This document shows, piece after piece, positions 48,529-59,684 of a DNA stretch of 64,000 nt (its first letter is position 1; each line of letters opens with the position of its first letter). The stretch comes from Craterostigma plantagineum (taxonomy: Eukaryota; Streptophyta; Magnoliopsida; Lamiales; Linderniaceae), in contig JAPQWV010000331.1 in assembly GCA_027422505.1 (NCBI GenBank), forward strand, positions 62,001 through 126,000. The letters are read 5' to 3'. Below the pieces are notes generated by a model, which was given only the letters and a program-made list of their open reading frames with translations, searched no databases and was not told the DNA's origin. The translations under genes and the position numbers were made by a program.

Positions 48529-49231
48529 GTCATCATCATCACACATTTGGCTGGAAGCTCCAAATGAATATTACATGTTGTAAGCAGTATGACATACTTA
48601 CCGCTCCGGTCTGCTCCGCCACCATGGTATCATCATGTTGCTATTGCGATTGGTCATGTTAATAATAATCACTCTGTGAAATTTTTCATTATCTGAAGGA
48701 TACCCGATGCCGACTATCATGCCATAATGAGTTTATTTCAGAGATAAATATGCAGCTGCACGGGGTACTCCTTATATTAATCGTATTAATAATTATGAAA
48801 AGCAGTTGGGCTCTAATTGTACTCGTGATCGTGTTATATTGGAATGATACAAAATATAATATTAGTCTTTAGCTAATTGTTTATTATATATATGTTTGTT
48901 CAAGTTTGTCTATGTTATCAAGATATTTGTGTCATATAAATATTTTATTAAAATACTATTATATTAATACTTTAAATATAAATGTTTTTAGTTAATTAAA
49001 AAGTTCACTGATTAATGAAAATATTAAATAAATTAGTTGAATAACACATGTAACTAATTTTGTTCAGAATTATATGAAAAAATTAATTAATGAAATATCG
49101 TAATTATTGAATTCATGTGGTTAGGTAAGATAAGTTTTACAAATTTAACGTGTTTTTCACTAAAAGGGTGTAAAAAGGAGGTGTAAAAGGTGTAGAGTAA
49201 GGGGATATGAATAGTAGGACTCATAAAAAAA
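48160..49231. other. AT-rich spacer with an (ATC)n microsatellite
   Basis: No gene seen. It contains an (ATC)n tract at 48490-48541. The frame encoding a His run across it is an artefact of the repeat. Confidence 0.5.
48490..48541. repeat. (ATC)n microsatellite
   Basis: About 17 CAT/ATC triplets with one CGT interruption. Confidence 0.95.
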
Positions 49232-49290
49232 AGGGAGAATTTTATGTCAGGCCCCACTAATTTTTCAATTTACTTGTCAGGCCCTATTAC

Positions 49291-49978
49291 TAGAGGTGTT
49301 CATCGGTCGGTTCGGTCCGGTTTTTTCGAAATTCGGTTCGGTTTTTCGGTTTTCGGTTTTGCGTATGCTTAATCCGATATCCGAACCGTTTTAATTTGGT
49401 TCGGTTCGGTTTTTTTATAATTCGGTTCGGTTTGTTCGGTTCGGTTTTTCGGTTAGGAATTTAATATCAAAAAAAAAAAATATTATGAAGCTGAAAATTA
49501 CAGAACAATTTATGGTATTAAAAAACAAAGAAGAATATGAAACGTGACATATCGTAAATAATTCAAAGGTCCGAAAAAAAAAACATGAAAACTGAATAAA
49601 ATCTAACCAAAATATAAAAACATTCATCTCAAGATACTATGTGGGAGAAAAATAGTATTTGACTGGTGAGGAAAACATTCACCTAAAAATGGAAAAACGT
49701 ATACCAATGAAATTATACTTACTGTTTTGTTTACGTTATGGGAGAAAAACAAATGATTTTGATATTTTTTCTATTTTTAATGTAGTATGATAATTCCAAT
49801 TCGGTTTTTCGGTTTTTTCGGTTTTACATATGCTTAATCCGATATCCGAACCATTTTAATTTGGTTCGGTTCGGTTTTTTACAATTCGGTTCGGTTTATT
49901 TCGGTTCCGGTTTTTTCGGTTCGGTTCTTTACGGTTCGGTCGGTTTTTTCGGTTTTCCGGTTATTTTGAACACCCCTA
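49291..49978. mobile_element. hAT-like MITE with perfect 8-bp target duplication
   Basis: 688 bp starting TAGAGGTGTTCA; the complement of its end is TAGGGGTGTTCA. Identical octamers CCTATTAC flank it at 49283-49290 and 49979-49986. Both ends are packed with TTCGGTTCGGTTTTT words. It sits within the left terminal repeat of the putative Mutator-like element, so it is the younger of the two. Confidence 0.92.
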
Positions 49979-50086
49979 CCTATTACAGAAATAATAAGTT
50001 TAAAGGGCCTACTTTATGTAAAATTCGAGCTAAAGGACCAAAAACTATGATTTGACGAAAATATCCTTACTAAAATGCTCTTTTAT

Positions 50087-50230
50087 GTTACTCAGTTACA
50101 GTATATTGTTACTACAGGAAACAAACACGTTATTTTTCGATAATATTATGTTACTCAGTTACAGAATATTGTTACTTTAGGAAACAGACACGGTATTTTT
50201 CAATAATATTGTGTTACTCAGTTACAGAAT
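50087..50230. repeat. 63-bp tandem repeat
   Basis: GTTACTCAGTTACAG recurs at 50087, 50150 and 50213, giving a 63-bp period and about 2.3 copies. Confidence 0.9.
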
Positions 50231-50401
50231 ATTTTTCTTACACTGAAACGAGCACAAAAAAATTGGAATGCCCATCCAACCGATTATGTCATGTTGGATT
50301 CACTGTGATATTGACGACGCACGAGGTAGAATTTGCTTGTCTAATTAGGGTGCAAATTCGAGAATATAATGGTAAATCGAATCTAGATTTCGACATAATT
50401 G

Positions 50402-51500
50402 CAAGTAATCGGTATAAATTCGAAGTACCCATGAGAAATTGAGGTCTATTTTACATTATTGAGTCAATAACGACGTGATTTATGCAGTTTTCATCTGTTT
50501 TTTATTGATTTTTGTGATTTTCGTTCTTTTCTCCCGATCCATTGGTTGTATACAGAATGTGTTATTTACGTCAGACAAGGTGTTATTACCTTTAAGCGAC
50601 GTGTTAGTTCTAAGTCAACATTTGTTATTAACCATAAAACATTTGCTATTTTTTGCTATGTTATAAGTATTTCTTTTTACACGATTTAGGAAAAATATAA
50701 TATTTGTTTCTTGCAATTAATCGGTATAAATTCGAGGTACCCATGAGAAATTGATGTCTATTTTACCTTAATAAGTCAATAACGACGAGATTTATGCAGT
50801 TTTCATCCTATTTTTTAGTGTCGTGATTTTCGTTCTTTTTCTCCCGATCCATTGGTTCTATACAGAATGCGTTATTTACGACAAACAAGGTGTCATTACC
50901 TTTCAGCGACGTGATACTTCCAAGGCATCATTTGTTATTAACCGTAAGACATTTGTTATTTTTTGCTATGTTATAAGTATTTCTTTTTTACACGATTTTG
51001 GGAAAACATAATATTTGTTTCTTGCAACTAATCGGTATAAATTCGAGGTACCCATGAGAAATTAAGGTCTATTTTACCTTATTGAGTCAATGACGACGAG
51101 ATTTATGCAGTTTTCATATGTTTTTTAGTGTCGTTGTGGTTTTCGTTCTTTTTTCTCCCGATCCATTGGTTGTATACAGAATGTGTTATTTACGACAAAC
51201 AAGGCGTTATTACCTTTCAGCGAGGTGTTACTTCTGAGTCAACATTTGTTATTAACCATAAGACATCTGTTATTTTTGGCTATGTTATAAGTATTTCTTT
51301 TTTACACGATTTAGGGAAAATATAATATCCGTTTCTTGCAAGTAATCGGTATAAATTCGAGGTACCCATGAGAAATTGAGGTCTATTTTACATTATTGAG
51401 TCAATAACGACGTGATTTATGCAGTTTTCATCTGTTTTTTAGTCGTTTGTGATTTTCGTTCTTTTTTTCCCAATCCTTTGGTTGTACACAGACTGTGTTA
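50402..51500. repeat. 312-bp tandem repeat array
   Basis: AATCGGTATAAATTCGA begins units at 50407, 50719, 51030 and 51344, giving periods of 312, 311 and 314 bp and about 3.5 copies with high identity. Each unit contains GATTTATGCAGTTTTCAT, TCCCGATCCATTGGTT and TACACGATTT. Open frames within it repeat in register but look non-coding. Confidence 0.92.
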
Positions 51501-51917
51501 TTAACAATATATGAGTCGTTATTTTTAATGTAGGATGTGGTATTTTTGTGTGATGATTTGTTATTTACTAGAAGAGATGTCATACGTCGTTAAGTGATTT
51601 GGAAAAAACAAAAAAAAAAGAAGTTCAGCTCCGTCGAGCTCTACTACGACGACAGGTCAGGGTCGGACCTCCTCGTCTGCTCACGAAGGTCAATATTATA
51701 GGCGGAAATCGAGCTTGAAGATTAGATCGCTCGTTGGAGAAGACAATGGCATATGTTTGTAAATATTGCATCTGTTAGTGGGTATACGTCATATCGCGTA
51801 GTTTGGATATTTTTCACTAAGAATTTTAAAAAGTAGGTCCTTAATACTAAATGAAACTATATTGGGGCCTGAACACTATTTAAAAATGTTAAGAAGACCT
51901 GAGACGTAATTAACCCT

Positions 51918-52246
51918 AAAAAAATGCGGAAAAAAATAAAGTGTGGTGTTGGGCTTATCGAAAATATCCCAAGACTGTTCCATTGATAAGCCCAAATAGA
52001 TCTGTCGTCTTCATCTGATGAAATCCTCAAAATCCAATGGAAAAAACAGAAAAAAAATGTGTCCTTTCACAAACTCTCTGAGCCATATAAACTGGATAAA
52101 ACTCGCCCTACTCTCATCTCCCACACCACACACACACACAGATGCGTAATAACAGCAGCAGTTCCTCACGAAAACCCACGAGAACAATCCCTCTCAGATT
52201 AAGCTTTTCGCCGCAATCTTGATCGTCCGTGCCCTAGACGACGACC
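51918..52246 (+). promoter_or_regulatory. Promoter and leader of the FTR-A gene
   Basis: Contains a TATA box (TATAAA, 52086-52091), a short CA run at 52127-52140, and an upstream ORF at 52142-52222. Confidence 0.6.
52142..52222 (+). other. Upstream ORF in the FTR-A leader
   Basis: An ATG 105 bp upstream of the main start opens a 26-codon ORF ending TGA at 52220-52222, before the FTR-A start at 52247. It is downstream of the likely transcription start, so it could lower or regulate translation. The peptide is Ser/Arg-rich and resembles nothing I know. Confidence 0.5.
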
Positions 52247-52729
52247 ATGTCCGCCTCACAATCCATCCTCTCGTCGATACTCTGCGTTTCCACCCACAAG
52301 ATCGAATCTTTCGCGAGTAAGAGTCGAAATTTGTCTCGATTCGACCCGTCGAAACAACCCACTTCGATCGCCGAGAAATCGCCGTCGTCGCTGGGTTTTC
52401 GTCGTTCGGCTCCAATCTCAAGTTCTCTGACCCTCGACCATGGCAGCGTGGACGACGAGGAGCTCAAGAAGGCCGAATCGAAGATCGGCGCGAAGGTGAA
52501 GGTGAATGCGCCCCTTAAAGTTTACCACGTGCCTAAATTGCCGGAGTTCGATTTGACGGGGAAGGTCGGCGTTTTGAAGCAGTACGTCGGCGTTTACAAA
52601 GGGAAGAGAATATCGGCGAACTTGCCTTATAAGGTGGAGTTTGAGGTTGAAGGAACTTCTGGGCGCGACGGTAAGCCTGTGAAATTCTCTGCCCACTTGA
52701 GAGAAGATGAGTTTGAGTTTCTTGATTGA
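52247..52729 (+). CDS. FTRA: Ferredoxin-thioredoxin reductase subunit A (variable chain), plastid
   Basis: Intronless gene for 160 aa. Residues 1 to about 70 form a Ser-rich plastid transit peptide (MSASQSILSSILCVSTHKIE). The mature part is the SH3-like variable chain: KVNAPLKVYHVPKLPEFDLT, GKRISANLPYKVEFEVE and the C-terminal FSAHLREDEFEFLD. The subunit supports the catalytic FTR-B chain, which carries a 4Fe-4S cluster and passes electrons from ferredoxin to thioredoxins in light-dependent redox control of the chloroplast. The start is the first ATG of the long frame; a separate uORF precedes it. Confidence 0.93.
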   Translation: MSASQSILSSILCVSTHKIESFASKSRNLSRFDPSKQPTSIAEKSPSSLGFRRSAPISSSLTLDHGSVDDEELKKAESKIGAKVKVNAPLKVYHVPKLPEFDLTGKVGVLKQYVGVYKGKRISANLPYKVEFEVEGTSGRDGKPVKFSAHLREDEFEFLD

Positions 52730-53517
52730 ACTGCTTCCGTTTTTTGTAATGAATGATTTTGTGGTGGGATATTGATTGAGCTCATGTAATAAACTTATGC
52801 ACCGCTCTGTAAGTAAATGCACTATTTAATAGCTCATATCTTGACCTCCCTTGATAAGCTTAATCACCTTGCGTTTGTGTTTGGTTGCTTGCTGCTCTAA
52901 TGTTGTTTAGTCGTCTGAGCTGAGTAGTAACACGATGAATGTTCTTTTACTATTAGTGTTTGTGTCTTATGCTTCAATCTAAGCGCTGCAATGAAACTGT
53001 GCTGTGTTAGGCAAAACTGAGAAAGAATTCCCAATGTTTCTTTGGCCATTCTTAGTGTCTGTGTCTTAAGCTTCCAATCTAAACGGTCCAATGGAGCTGT
53101 GTTAGGCAAAAACTGGGAAAGAATATATATGAAGCTTTAGGTTTACTTCTGCTATGGTGTACCATATGGTATTTATCTATTTGCTGGCTCTTCGAAGTTT
53201 TGCTTAAATGGGCTGAAACAGATTATTGCTGCTATCTGTTTTTGCCAGTTTTCATATGCACATCATTTTGTTGTAGACAAACACTCATGACAAAGCTTTC
53301 TTGAAATAAATCTGCAGGGTAAGACAAGGTAAAGTATTCCAAGCCTAGTACTATATATAAATCTGCAGCAGTTCTTAGTTAGTGTATGAAGGAATGAATG
53401 ACAGAATAAAAACCTTTGCTACTCAGTTCAAAGATCATTTGTTCTCCGAGCATTATAAGGCATGCGTTAGTTCAGTAGTCCGAATGGTTTTAAAGAAAAA
53501 CTCAGCTGCAAACGTTA
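52730..53517. other. FTR-A 3' flank and spacer
   Basis: No gene recognised. TAAGCTTCAATCTAA-like stretches near 52970 and 53070 form a weak local duplication of about 95 bp period. Confidence 0.4.
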
Positions 53518-54077
53518 GATCATCTCCAATCGTATTGCAAACGCAAATGTAAAAATGCTAAAACTGCTCTAACAGTACTGCCAATGCAAGCGCAAAATGC
53601 ATTTTTTGCCCTCTCTCCTGTTTCGAACGTAAATGCAAAAAAACGTTTGATGTTTTAAAATTGCAAATAAGCCCTTTATTTGTATTAAAATATTAAATTA
53701 AAAATATAAAATAAATAAAAGTATATTAAAGAATTTGAAAATTTACTAATCATAGAATTGACATTACAAATAATTAGTTTAACCTTCACACTTATTTTAG
53801 TAATATTTTTTTTCTATATTATTTATTAATTTTATATTGTTTCATATGTAATAAAATTATATATTGTTTTGACAACAAATATATAATTAAATATTGCTTT
53901 GACCAATAATGATTTGCTTAAATATTTTGGAATCAAACCTAAAAGAATATTGTGGTTAAATTGTAGAGTACTTAAATATAGGGATGATATTGAAAAGTGA
54001 TAAAAGTTTGTATGAAAGAGAATATTACAGAAATATTCTTTTGCGTTTGCGTTTCCAGCTGACGGTTGGAAATGGTC
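53518..54077. mobile_element. PIF/Harbinger-like MITE (older copy)
   Basis: Left end GATCATCTCCAATCGTA; complement of the right end GACCATTTCCAACCGTC. 560 bp, AT rich, non-coding. The left flank is TTA and the right flank AAA, so the duplication has decayed or the edge is off. Subterminal GCAAACGCAAATGCAAAA words occur at both ends. Confidence 0.7.
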
Positions 54078-55177
54078 AAAGGAGACTGATTTACACGTAT
54101 GGAAATTGAGAACAACTCTACTATGAAAGATTCAATTCTGTTGAACTACTTATTGAAAATCGAATGAAGGAACATTGAAACCAATCCTAGTTTCGTGATA
54201 TTGGGGGATCCCACTCACACTAACATGATACAAAGTCTTGTATCACAGAATTTAATATGCATTAGATAAATCTTTTCTATGTATAGTAAAAGACTAAATT
54301 GTGGATGGCTTAGACGTAGTTTATTGCATGAATCGCGGCGTCAATTCTGTTGTGACTTGTGAGTGATGCTGCACAACTTCGTGGAAGTTATCAACCCTTT
54401 CAACACAATAAAATAACACGATTTTAATTAAAAGATACATTGTACGGCATCTAAGTACCATGTTAAAACTAATCTCACATTACATTGACATATATTAATT
54501 AATCAAGAACTGTCTGAATCTCTTTCCTTGTCCCTGTTCTCACGAAAGCCTCTCTAATAATAATAACTAGTATTTTTGCACACTCATACGTGTGTGATAT
54601 ATAATAATGTTTAATTATGAAATAATAATACTAAAATGTAGAAGGACATATTTGGAAATATAAAAATATTTGAGTAGTGGGTGGTTTTTTTATTTATTCT
54701 TAAATGGAATAGTGTGGTAACTAACTAATTGGATACAATTTTTTGGTGTAATTGATACACCATATTAGATAAAAAAATAGCAGTTTTTAAGAGGCCCTCA
54801 CAATTAATATAAGAGTATAGATAATAAAAAATATAAATCGAAAAGAGAAAAACATGGTTTTTTAATGCATTTGCATGGTTCAAGCCTCAAGGAGGAAAAT
54901 GTGGCTTACTCGTGTCAAAAAAATCAGAAACTGCGTCCCCACAAGCAGACAGAGTTATCAGCTTCCTCACTTGTCTTCACATGCTCCTTTTTCGAATCGA
55001 ATGCACATCTCTATATCTCTCCCCAATTTAAAAGTAAAATAAAATCATTATTCTTCTATCTATAAGCGCTACTAGCTAGGTACGGAGGACCCTCAACTGA
55101 TAAGCTAAAGCCCTTTTTATTTTCAATTCTTACTTCCAAGACTTAGCTGGTGAAGTCTCTTTGTTAGAACTTAGAAG
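54078..55177. other. Intergenic, upstream of the DUF642 gene
   Basis: AT-rich spacer with no gene I can support. The last 200 bp are probably promoter and leader of the DUF642 gene. Confidence 0.4.
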
Positions 55178-56458
55178 ATGACCGTTAAAATAGTGTTCTT
55201 CCTCACTATCTACTTCGTCTACACAGTTTCTGCTGCTGTGCCGCCGCCTGCTCCCTTTGAAGGTAAACTATTCTTTCCTTAAACAACTTCCTTACACAAA
55301 GCTAAGAAGATCTTTCCAAGGTAAAATCTTTTTTTTTTTTTTTCTAACAATATCATATTCATATAGGGCTACTCCCCAACGGCAACTTCGAACTGCCGCC
55401 GAAGCCCTCCGACGTCAACAAAACCGTCCTCAGACACAGACACGCACTTCCCAGGTGGGAAATAAGAGGCCTCGTTGAGTACATCACCGGCGGGCCTCAG
55501 CCCGGCGGGAGTTTCTTCTCCATCGCCCACGGCGACCACGCCGTCCGCCTAGGCAACGAGGCGTCGGTATCTCAGACCGTCGCCGTCAAGAGAGGCTCCA
55601 CCTACGCGCTCACATTCAGCGCGTCGAGGACGTGCGCCCAAGACGAAGTCCTGAGGGTCGCCGTCGCGGACCAGCGGGGAGACCTTCCGATGCAGACGCT
55701 CTACAGCAGCGGCGGCGGCGATACCTACGCCTGGGGCTTTAGGGCCGCCGCCGACAAGGCTAACGTCGTCTTCCACAACCCAGGGACGCAAGAAGATCCC
55801 GCCTGCGGCCCCTTGTTGGACGCCGTCGCCATTAACGAGCTCTTGTTACCTCCTCGGCCCACTAAAGGTTTTCTTTCCCCCAACTAATTACAAAAACTGC
55901 TGTGCCTTTTTTTCTTACAATCTCCGTAAAATCGCAGCAAACCTAGTCAGGAACGGAGGATTCGAAGTGGGCCCGCACCGACCAAACTCCTCTCACGGCG
56001 TTCTCCTCCCTCCCAAGCAAGAAGACGCCACCTCGCCTCTCCCAGGCTGGATAATCGAGTCATTAAAAGCCGTGAAATTGATCGATTCCAAGCACTTCAA
56101 CGTCCCCGCCGGAAAGTACGCCGTCGAGCTAGTCGCCGGCCGGGAAAGCGCCATAGCCCAGGTAATAAGGACGGTTCCGAACAGGGCTTACAGCGTGTCG
56201 TTCTTGGTCGGAGATTCGAGGAATGGCTGCCACGGAGATATGATGGTCGAAGCTTTTGCTGCGAGGACGACCATGAAAGCACCTTACAAGTCGGTAGGCA
56301 GGGGAAAGTTTGCGTCTTTTAGGTTTCAGTTTAGGGCTGTTTCGACGAGGACGAGGTTGACTTTCTTCAGCTCGTTTTATCATACGAGGATTCATGATTA
56401 TGGGACTCTCTGTGGGCCCGTTCTTGACGAGGTTTCGGTTTTACCTTCTGCTAATTGA
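55178..56458 (+). CDS. DUF642 cell-wall protein (BIIDXI-like)
   Basis: Three exons (55178-55262, 55367-55867, 55938-56458) give 368 aa, the usual DUF642 length and layout. A signal peptide (about residues 1-19: MTVKIVFFLTIYFVYTVSA) directs secretion. Two galactose-binding-like domains follow: the first starts at LLPNGNFELPPKP and holds the WEIRGLVEYI block; the second starts at NLVRNGGFEVGP and holds LPGWIIESLKAVKLIDS. Both end in CGPxLDxVxI/V (ACGPLLDAVAI, LCGPVLDEVSV). DUF642 proteins bind wall polysaccharides and modulate pectin methylesterase, with effects on germination and root growth. The codon GC content is high for this window. Confidence 0.93.
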
Positions 56459-56907
56459 GGGCTTTGATTTGATTCGTGAGATGATCATCGTCTCTGTCTG
56501 AAAGTTGGGAAGAAGATGTAATGGATTTGTCAGCAGTTATGTGCTTGAATCATCATCCCTTTTCGTATGCGATTGCGAAGAATACAAAACATCAAAATAA
56601 AAGTTTGATCTTAATTTTCTTCGTTGTTTGGAAATTGAAGAAAGAAATAAAGATGTTTCTTTCGTAATTATCAATGTTTCAACAACAAAGCCCAATAAGG
56701 GCCTATTATAATCACTAGGCCCAAATATAGCAGGCGACGAACGACGACTACACAGTCTACAGCAGCAATTCGTATCGGCGAAGAAAGAACCTGGGAATTT
56801 TGATCTATTTGAGGCTTGAAATCAAGGGAAGGAGAAGAAGAAATTGAAATCGGTCGCTCGCCACTGTGTTTGAGGCGAACAAGGATAAGAGGAAGGCCGC
56901 CGTGGTC
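56459..56907. other. DUF642 3' flank and PPR leader
   Basis: About 450 bp, 3' UTR then a short promoter. The frame of the PPR gene stays open upstream to about 56866 but without an ATG. Confidence 0.4.
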
Positions 56908-58369
56908 ATGGAGGTTCACCTCCACAGCTCATTCAGCGTTCGATTCTCTTGCTCCGCCGGAAAATTATCTCCGAACAAGAAACCTGATCCTAAGACCGAT
57001 TCTCAGGTTCAATTTCGAAAGCATTCCGGAAAAGACCTCTCCAGAATCTTAAGGAAGGAATCAGCCGTTCTAGCCGTCGAGAGAAAGGCGAATTCGTCCA
57101 AGTACAGCAACCTCTGGCCCAAATCCGTCCTAGAAGCCCTAAGCGATTCGATCAAGCACAATCGCTGGGAATTAGCGCTCAAGGTTTGTAGATTACTTTG
57201 GGATTCTCTTCTGATTTGCTGGCATGGTCTCGAAGTAAGCTTTATTTTGTGGTTGATAGATCTTCAGCCTCCTACGAAAGCAGCAATGGTACAAGCCTAG
57301 GTGTTCGACTTACGCAAAGCTCTTATCAATGCTCGGAAGATGCAAGCAGCCAAAGGAAGCGACTTTGCTATACGAAATCATGGCCGTCGATGGGCTTGAA
57401 CCGACGATCGACGTGTACACAGCGATGGTAAGCGCTTACGCCTCAAACGGTCTCTTCGAAGATGCACTGAGCCTAATCGAAGACATGAAATCCGTCAGAA
57501 ACTGTAAGCCCGACGTCGTCACTTACACAGCCCTAATAAAATCTTGCCTCAAGTTCCACCGCTTCGACACCATCGACTCGATCCTTGCAGAAATGTCGCT
57601 TCTAGGGATCGAATGTACTGCAGTTACATACAATGTCATAATCGACGGGTATGGAAAAGCCAAGTGCTTCCAACGAATGGAGAGAACGCTGGGCATCATG
57701 ATTCGAAGTGGGGAATGTAAGCCCGACGTCTACACCTTCAACTCTGTGATCGGGGCTTATGGGGCGTGCGGAAGGATCATCGAAATGGAAAAATGGTTCG
57801 AGGAGTTTCAGAAGATGGGTTTAAGCCCCGACGTGATGACGTACAACATACTGATCAGATCGTACGGTGGCTGTGGCTCGTACGAAAAAATGGCCTCCGT
57901 TCTCGAATTTATGGATAAGAGATTCTACTCCCCGACTACAGTTACCTACAACGTGATGATCGAGGCGTTTGGGAAGGGCGGGGAGATGGAGAGGATGGAC
58001 GAGGTCTTCTTGAAGATGAAGCACAGAGGATTGAAGCCTAATTCGATCACTTACAGCTCGCTCGTCTGTGCTTACGGTGAGGCTGGGCTAGTGGAGAAGG
58101 TCGACTCTGTTTTGAGGCAGGTTGAGAATTCCGACGTTGTTTTAGATACGACGTTTTACAACTGCGTCGTCGGGGCGTATGGTAACATGGGCGACGTGGA
58201 GAAAATGACGGAGGTTTTTGTGGGGATGGAGGGAAATGGCTGTACGCCCGACGAAGTTACCTTTTCGACTGTGGTGAAAGCTTATCGGGAAAATGGGATG
58301 GTCGAAGCTGCTCGGAAGATTGAGAGGAAACGGATTGGAAGAAAGTATAGACTTAGTATCAATGCCTAG
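56908..58369 (+). CDS. P-type pentatricopeptide repeat protein
   Basis: Two exons (56908-57183, 57260-58369) give 461 aa. The N terminus (MEVHLHSSFSVRFSCSAGKL) is a likely plastid or mitochondrial targeting peptide. About nine 35-residue PPR motifs run from about residue 105 to 445, for example PDVVTYTALIKSCLKFHRFD, CTAVTYNVIIDGYGKAKCFQ, PDVMTYNILIRSYGGCGSYE and PNSITYSSLVCAYGEAGLVE. There are no E, DYW or SMR domains, so it is pure P class. Such proteins bind organellar RNA in a code-like manner to stabilise, splice or translate a transcript. The target cannot be named from sequence alone. Confidence 0.92.
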
Positions 58370-58711
58370 CATTGTAATGGATTAGAAAGCTAAGTATGAT
58401 TTTGTAGCGAATTTTACAACATACGTTTTCATGGAAATGCCAAGCAAGAGGGTTTAGGTGAAGGCAAGGCAATTAGCGAGGTTTTATACTCTGAAAGACG
58501 ACGTCGTATAGACTCAGTGTGAGAGAACAGTAAAAGTTTGCGTCTAATGATGATGAAGGGACCTAAGTTTTGATACAATTACATATTGGTACCTTCGTAA
58601 TTTAGTAAATTACTGATAAAGAAAGTAACCTTGGGAAAGTTCTGTACTGAGAAGAGATAAGAGCACAAAACCCTATATCGATCGCCGTCGATTGATAAGC
58701 GAAGCGAAGCC
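58370..58711. other. PPR 3' flank and promoter of the small unknown gene
   Basis: About 340 bp with no additional feature recognised. Confidence 0.4.
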
Positions 58712-59035
58712 ATGGGGATCCTATCCTGGTTCTGGAGAGGCGGCGGCGGCGGCAATGGTACGCCGGAAAACTCGTCGATGAAGAAGAAAGAAGAGCCCAA
58801 GCCCGCGAAACCCGACCCGAACGCCGAGGCGCCGGGTATGAACGGGGCAATTGAGGTACGGAGGCCCGAGCAGGTTGCCGACGTGTCGGTGTTCGAATTC
58901 GGGTCGGTTGCTGCGTCGACCGACAAGGTGACCCTCGCCGGTTACTGTCCGGTCTCCGAGGACCTCGAGCCCTGCAGGTGGCAGATACTGCCGGCGAGTG
59001 AGTCCAACGCGCCTCAGTTTCGCGTCGTGTTTTGA
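58712..59035 (+). CDS. Small conserved plant protein of unknown function
   Basis: Intronless gene for 107 aa, which I do not recognise by function. The start MGILSWFWRGGGGGN places Gly at position 2 without a Cys next to it, so N-myristoylation is possible but palmitoylation is not supported. A disordered Lys/Pro/Glu segment follows (residues 22-45). The C-terminal half (MNGAIEVRRPEQVADVSVFE, then VTLAGYCPVSEDLEPCRWQI, ending APQFRVVF) looks compact and is the part likely to be conserved. No membrane helix, signal peptide or known motif. The GC-rich coding sequence and clean frame argue for a real gene. Confidence 0.7.
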   Translation: MGILSWFWRGGGGGNGTPENSSMKKKEEPKPAKPDPNAEAPGMNGAIEVRRPEQVADVSVFEFGSVAASTDKVTLAGYCPVSEDLEPCRWQILPASESNAPQFRVVF

Positions 59036-59684
59036 GAGCTAGGATGAAAAACTGACAGAAAGAGGAAAGGTTGCTTTGCGTTTTGATTTCTTGTTCGGAT
59101 GTGTAATAATTGAGGACGGAGTGGAATCGAATTGGCTTCTGTGATTTAGTTCTGTTTCTGGTCTGTGATTTCTTCTCTAACTAAAACAAAAAAGATCGCT
59201 TTGCGTGTTATTTGCTTCTTGGGTCGATTATATATTTGCTATAACATCTGAGAAAGCTCGAATTTTTCTTAGACTGTCATCATGTGTCTTGTGATTGTGT
59301 GTCCATTTGTTTCTCGTCTGAAAAAGCTGGCGATCATCGTTGGAGAAAAATCCCAGTGATAAATCTTGGCTATGAACTCAGAGGAAGAATGAGAGATTAT
59401 ACTATGAGATCTGACAATTTGTCGTCGCAATGCAAAAGCATTAGAGGTCTGATTTAAGGTTTTGGATGTTCCAACGATCTACACACGCCATTGTTCACAT
59501 TCTCCTACTCAAATATCTGTCAGCAGTTGAGTTTGCCTGAATTAAGGTTAGCACTCAGTTCTCTTTCTTTTCCACGAATTGCCAGACGGAGGAGGCCTGA
59601 AGAGAAGGGCAAGAGGGGAAAATGAAGAATCGTACATCGAACAAAACCCATAAAGGAAATGGAAATTGTTTCGGCGGAAAAGTC
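59036..59684. other. Intergenic between convergent small unknown and MADS genes
   Basis: 3' flanks of both genes; nothing else recognised. Confidence 0.4.

Larger units (their letters stand above)
49232..51917. mobile_element. Putative non-autonomous Mutator-like element with long TIRs
   Basis: The left end AGGGAGAATTTTATGTCAGG and the complement of the right end, AGGGTTAATTACGTCTCAGG, are similar. Similarity continues for about 100 bp (CAGGCCCC, AAGGGCCTACTTTATGTAAAATTC versus AAGGACCTACTTTTTAAAATTC, AAAATATCC) once a nested hAT insertion is removed. Both flanks are A-runs, so a target duplication cannot be read. The interior carries two tandem arrays and no transposase. Confidence 0.55.

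Noticed and set aside
48441..48662. ORF with a polyhistidine run
   Set aside because: The His run is the (CAT)n microsatellite; flanks show no coding character.
50475..51325. Three similar 60-65-codon ORFs (SIHWLYTECVIY-like) as a tandem gene family
   Set aside because: They recur with the 312-bp repeat period, have no start context or known motif and shift frame between copies; repeat structure explains them.
55549..55791. Minus-strand ORF opposite the DUF642 exon 2
   Set aside because: Shadow frame of a GC-rich exon that clearly encodes DUF642.
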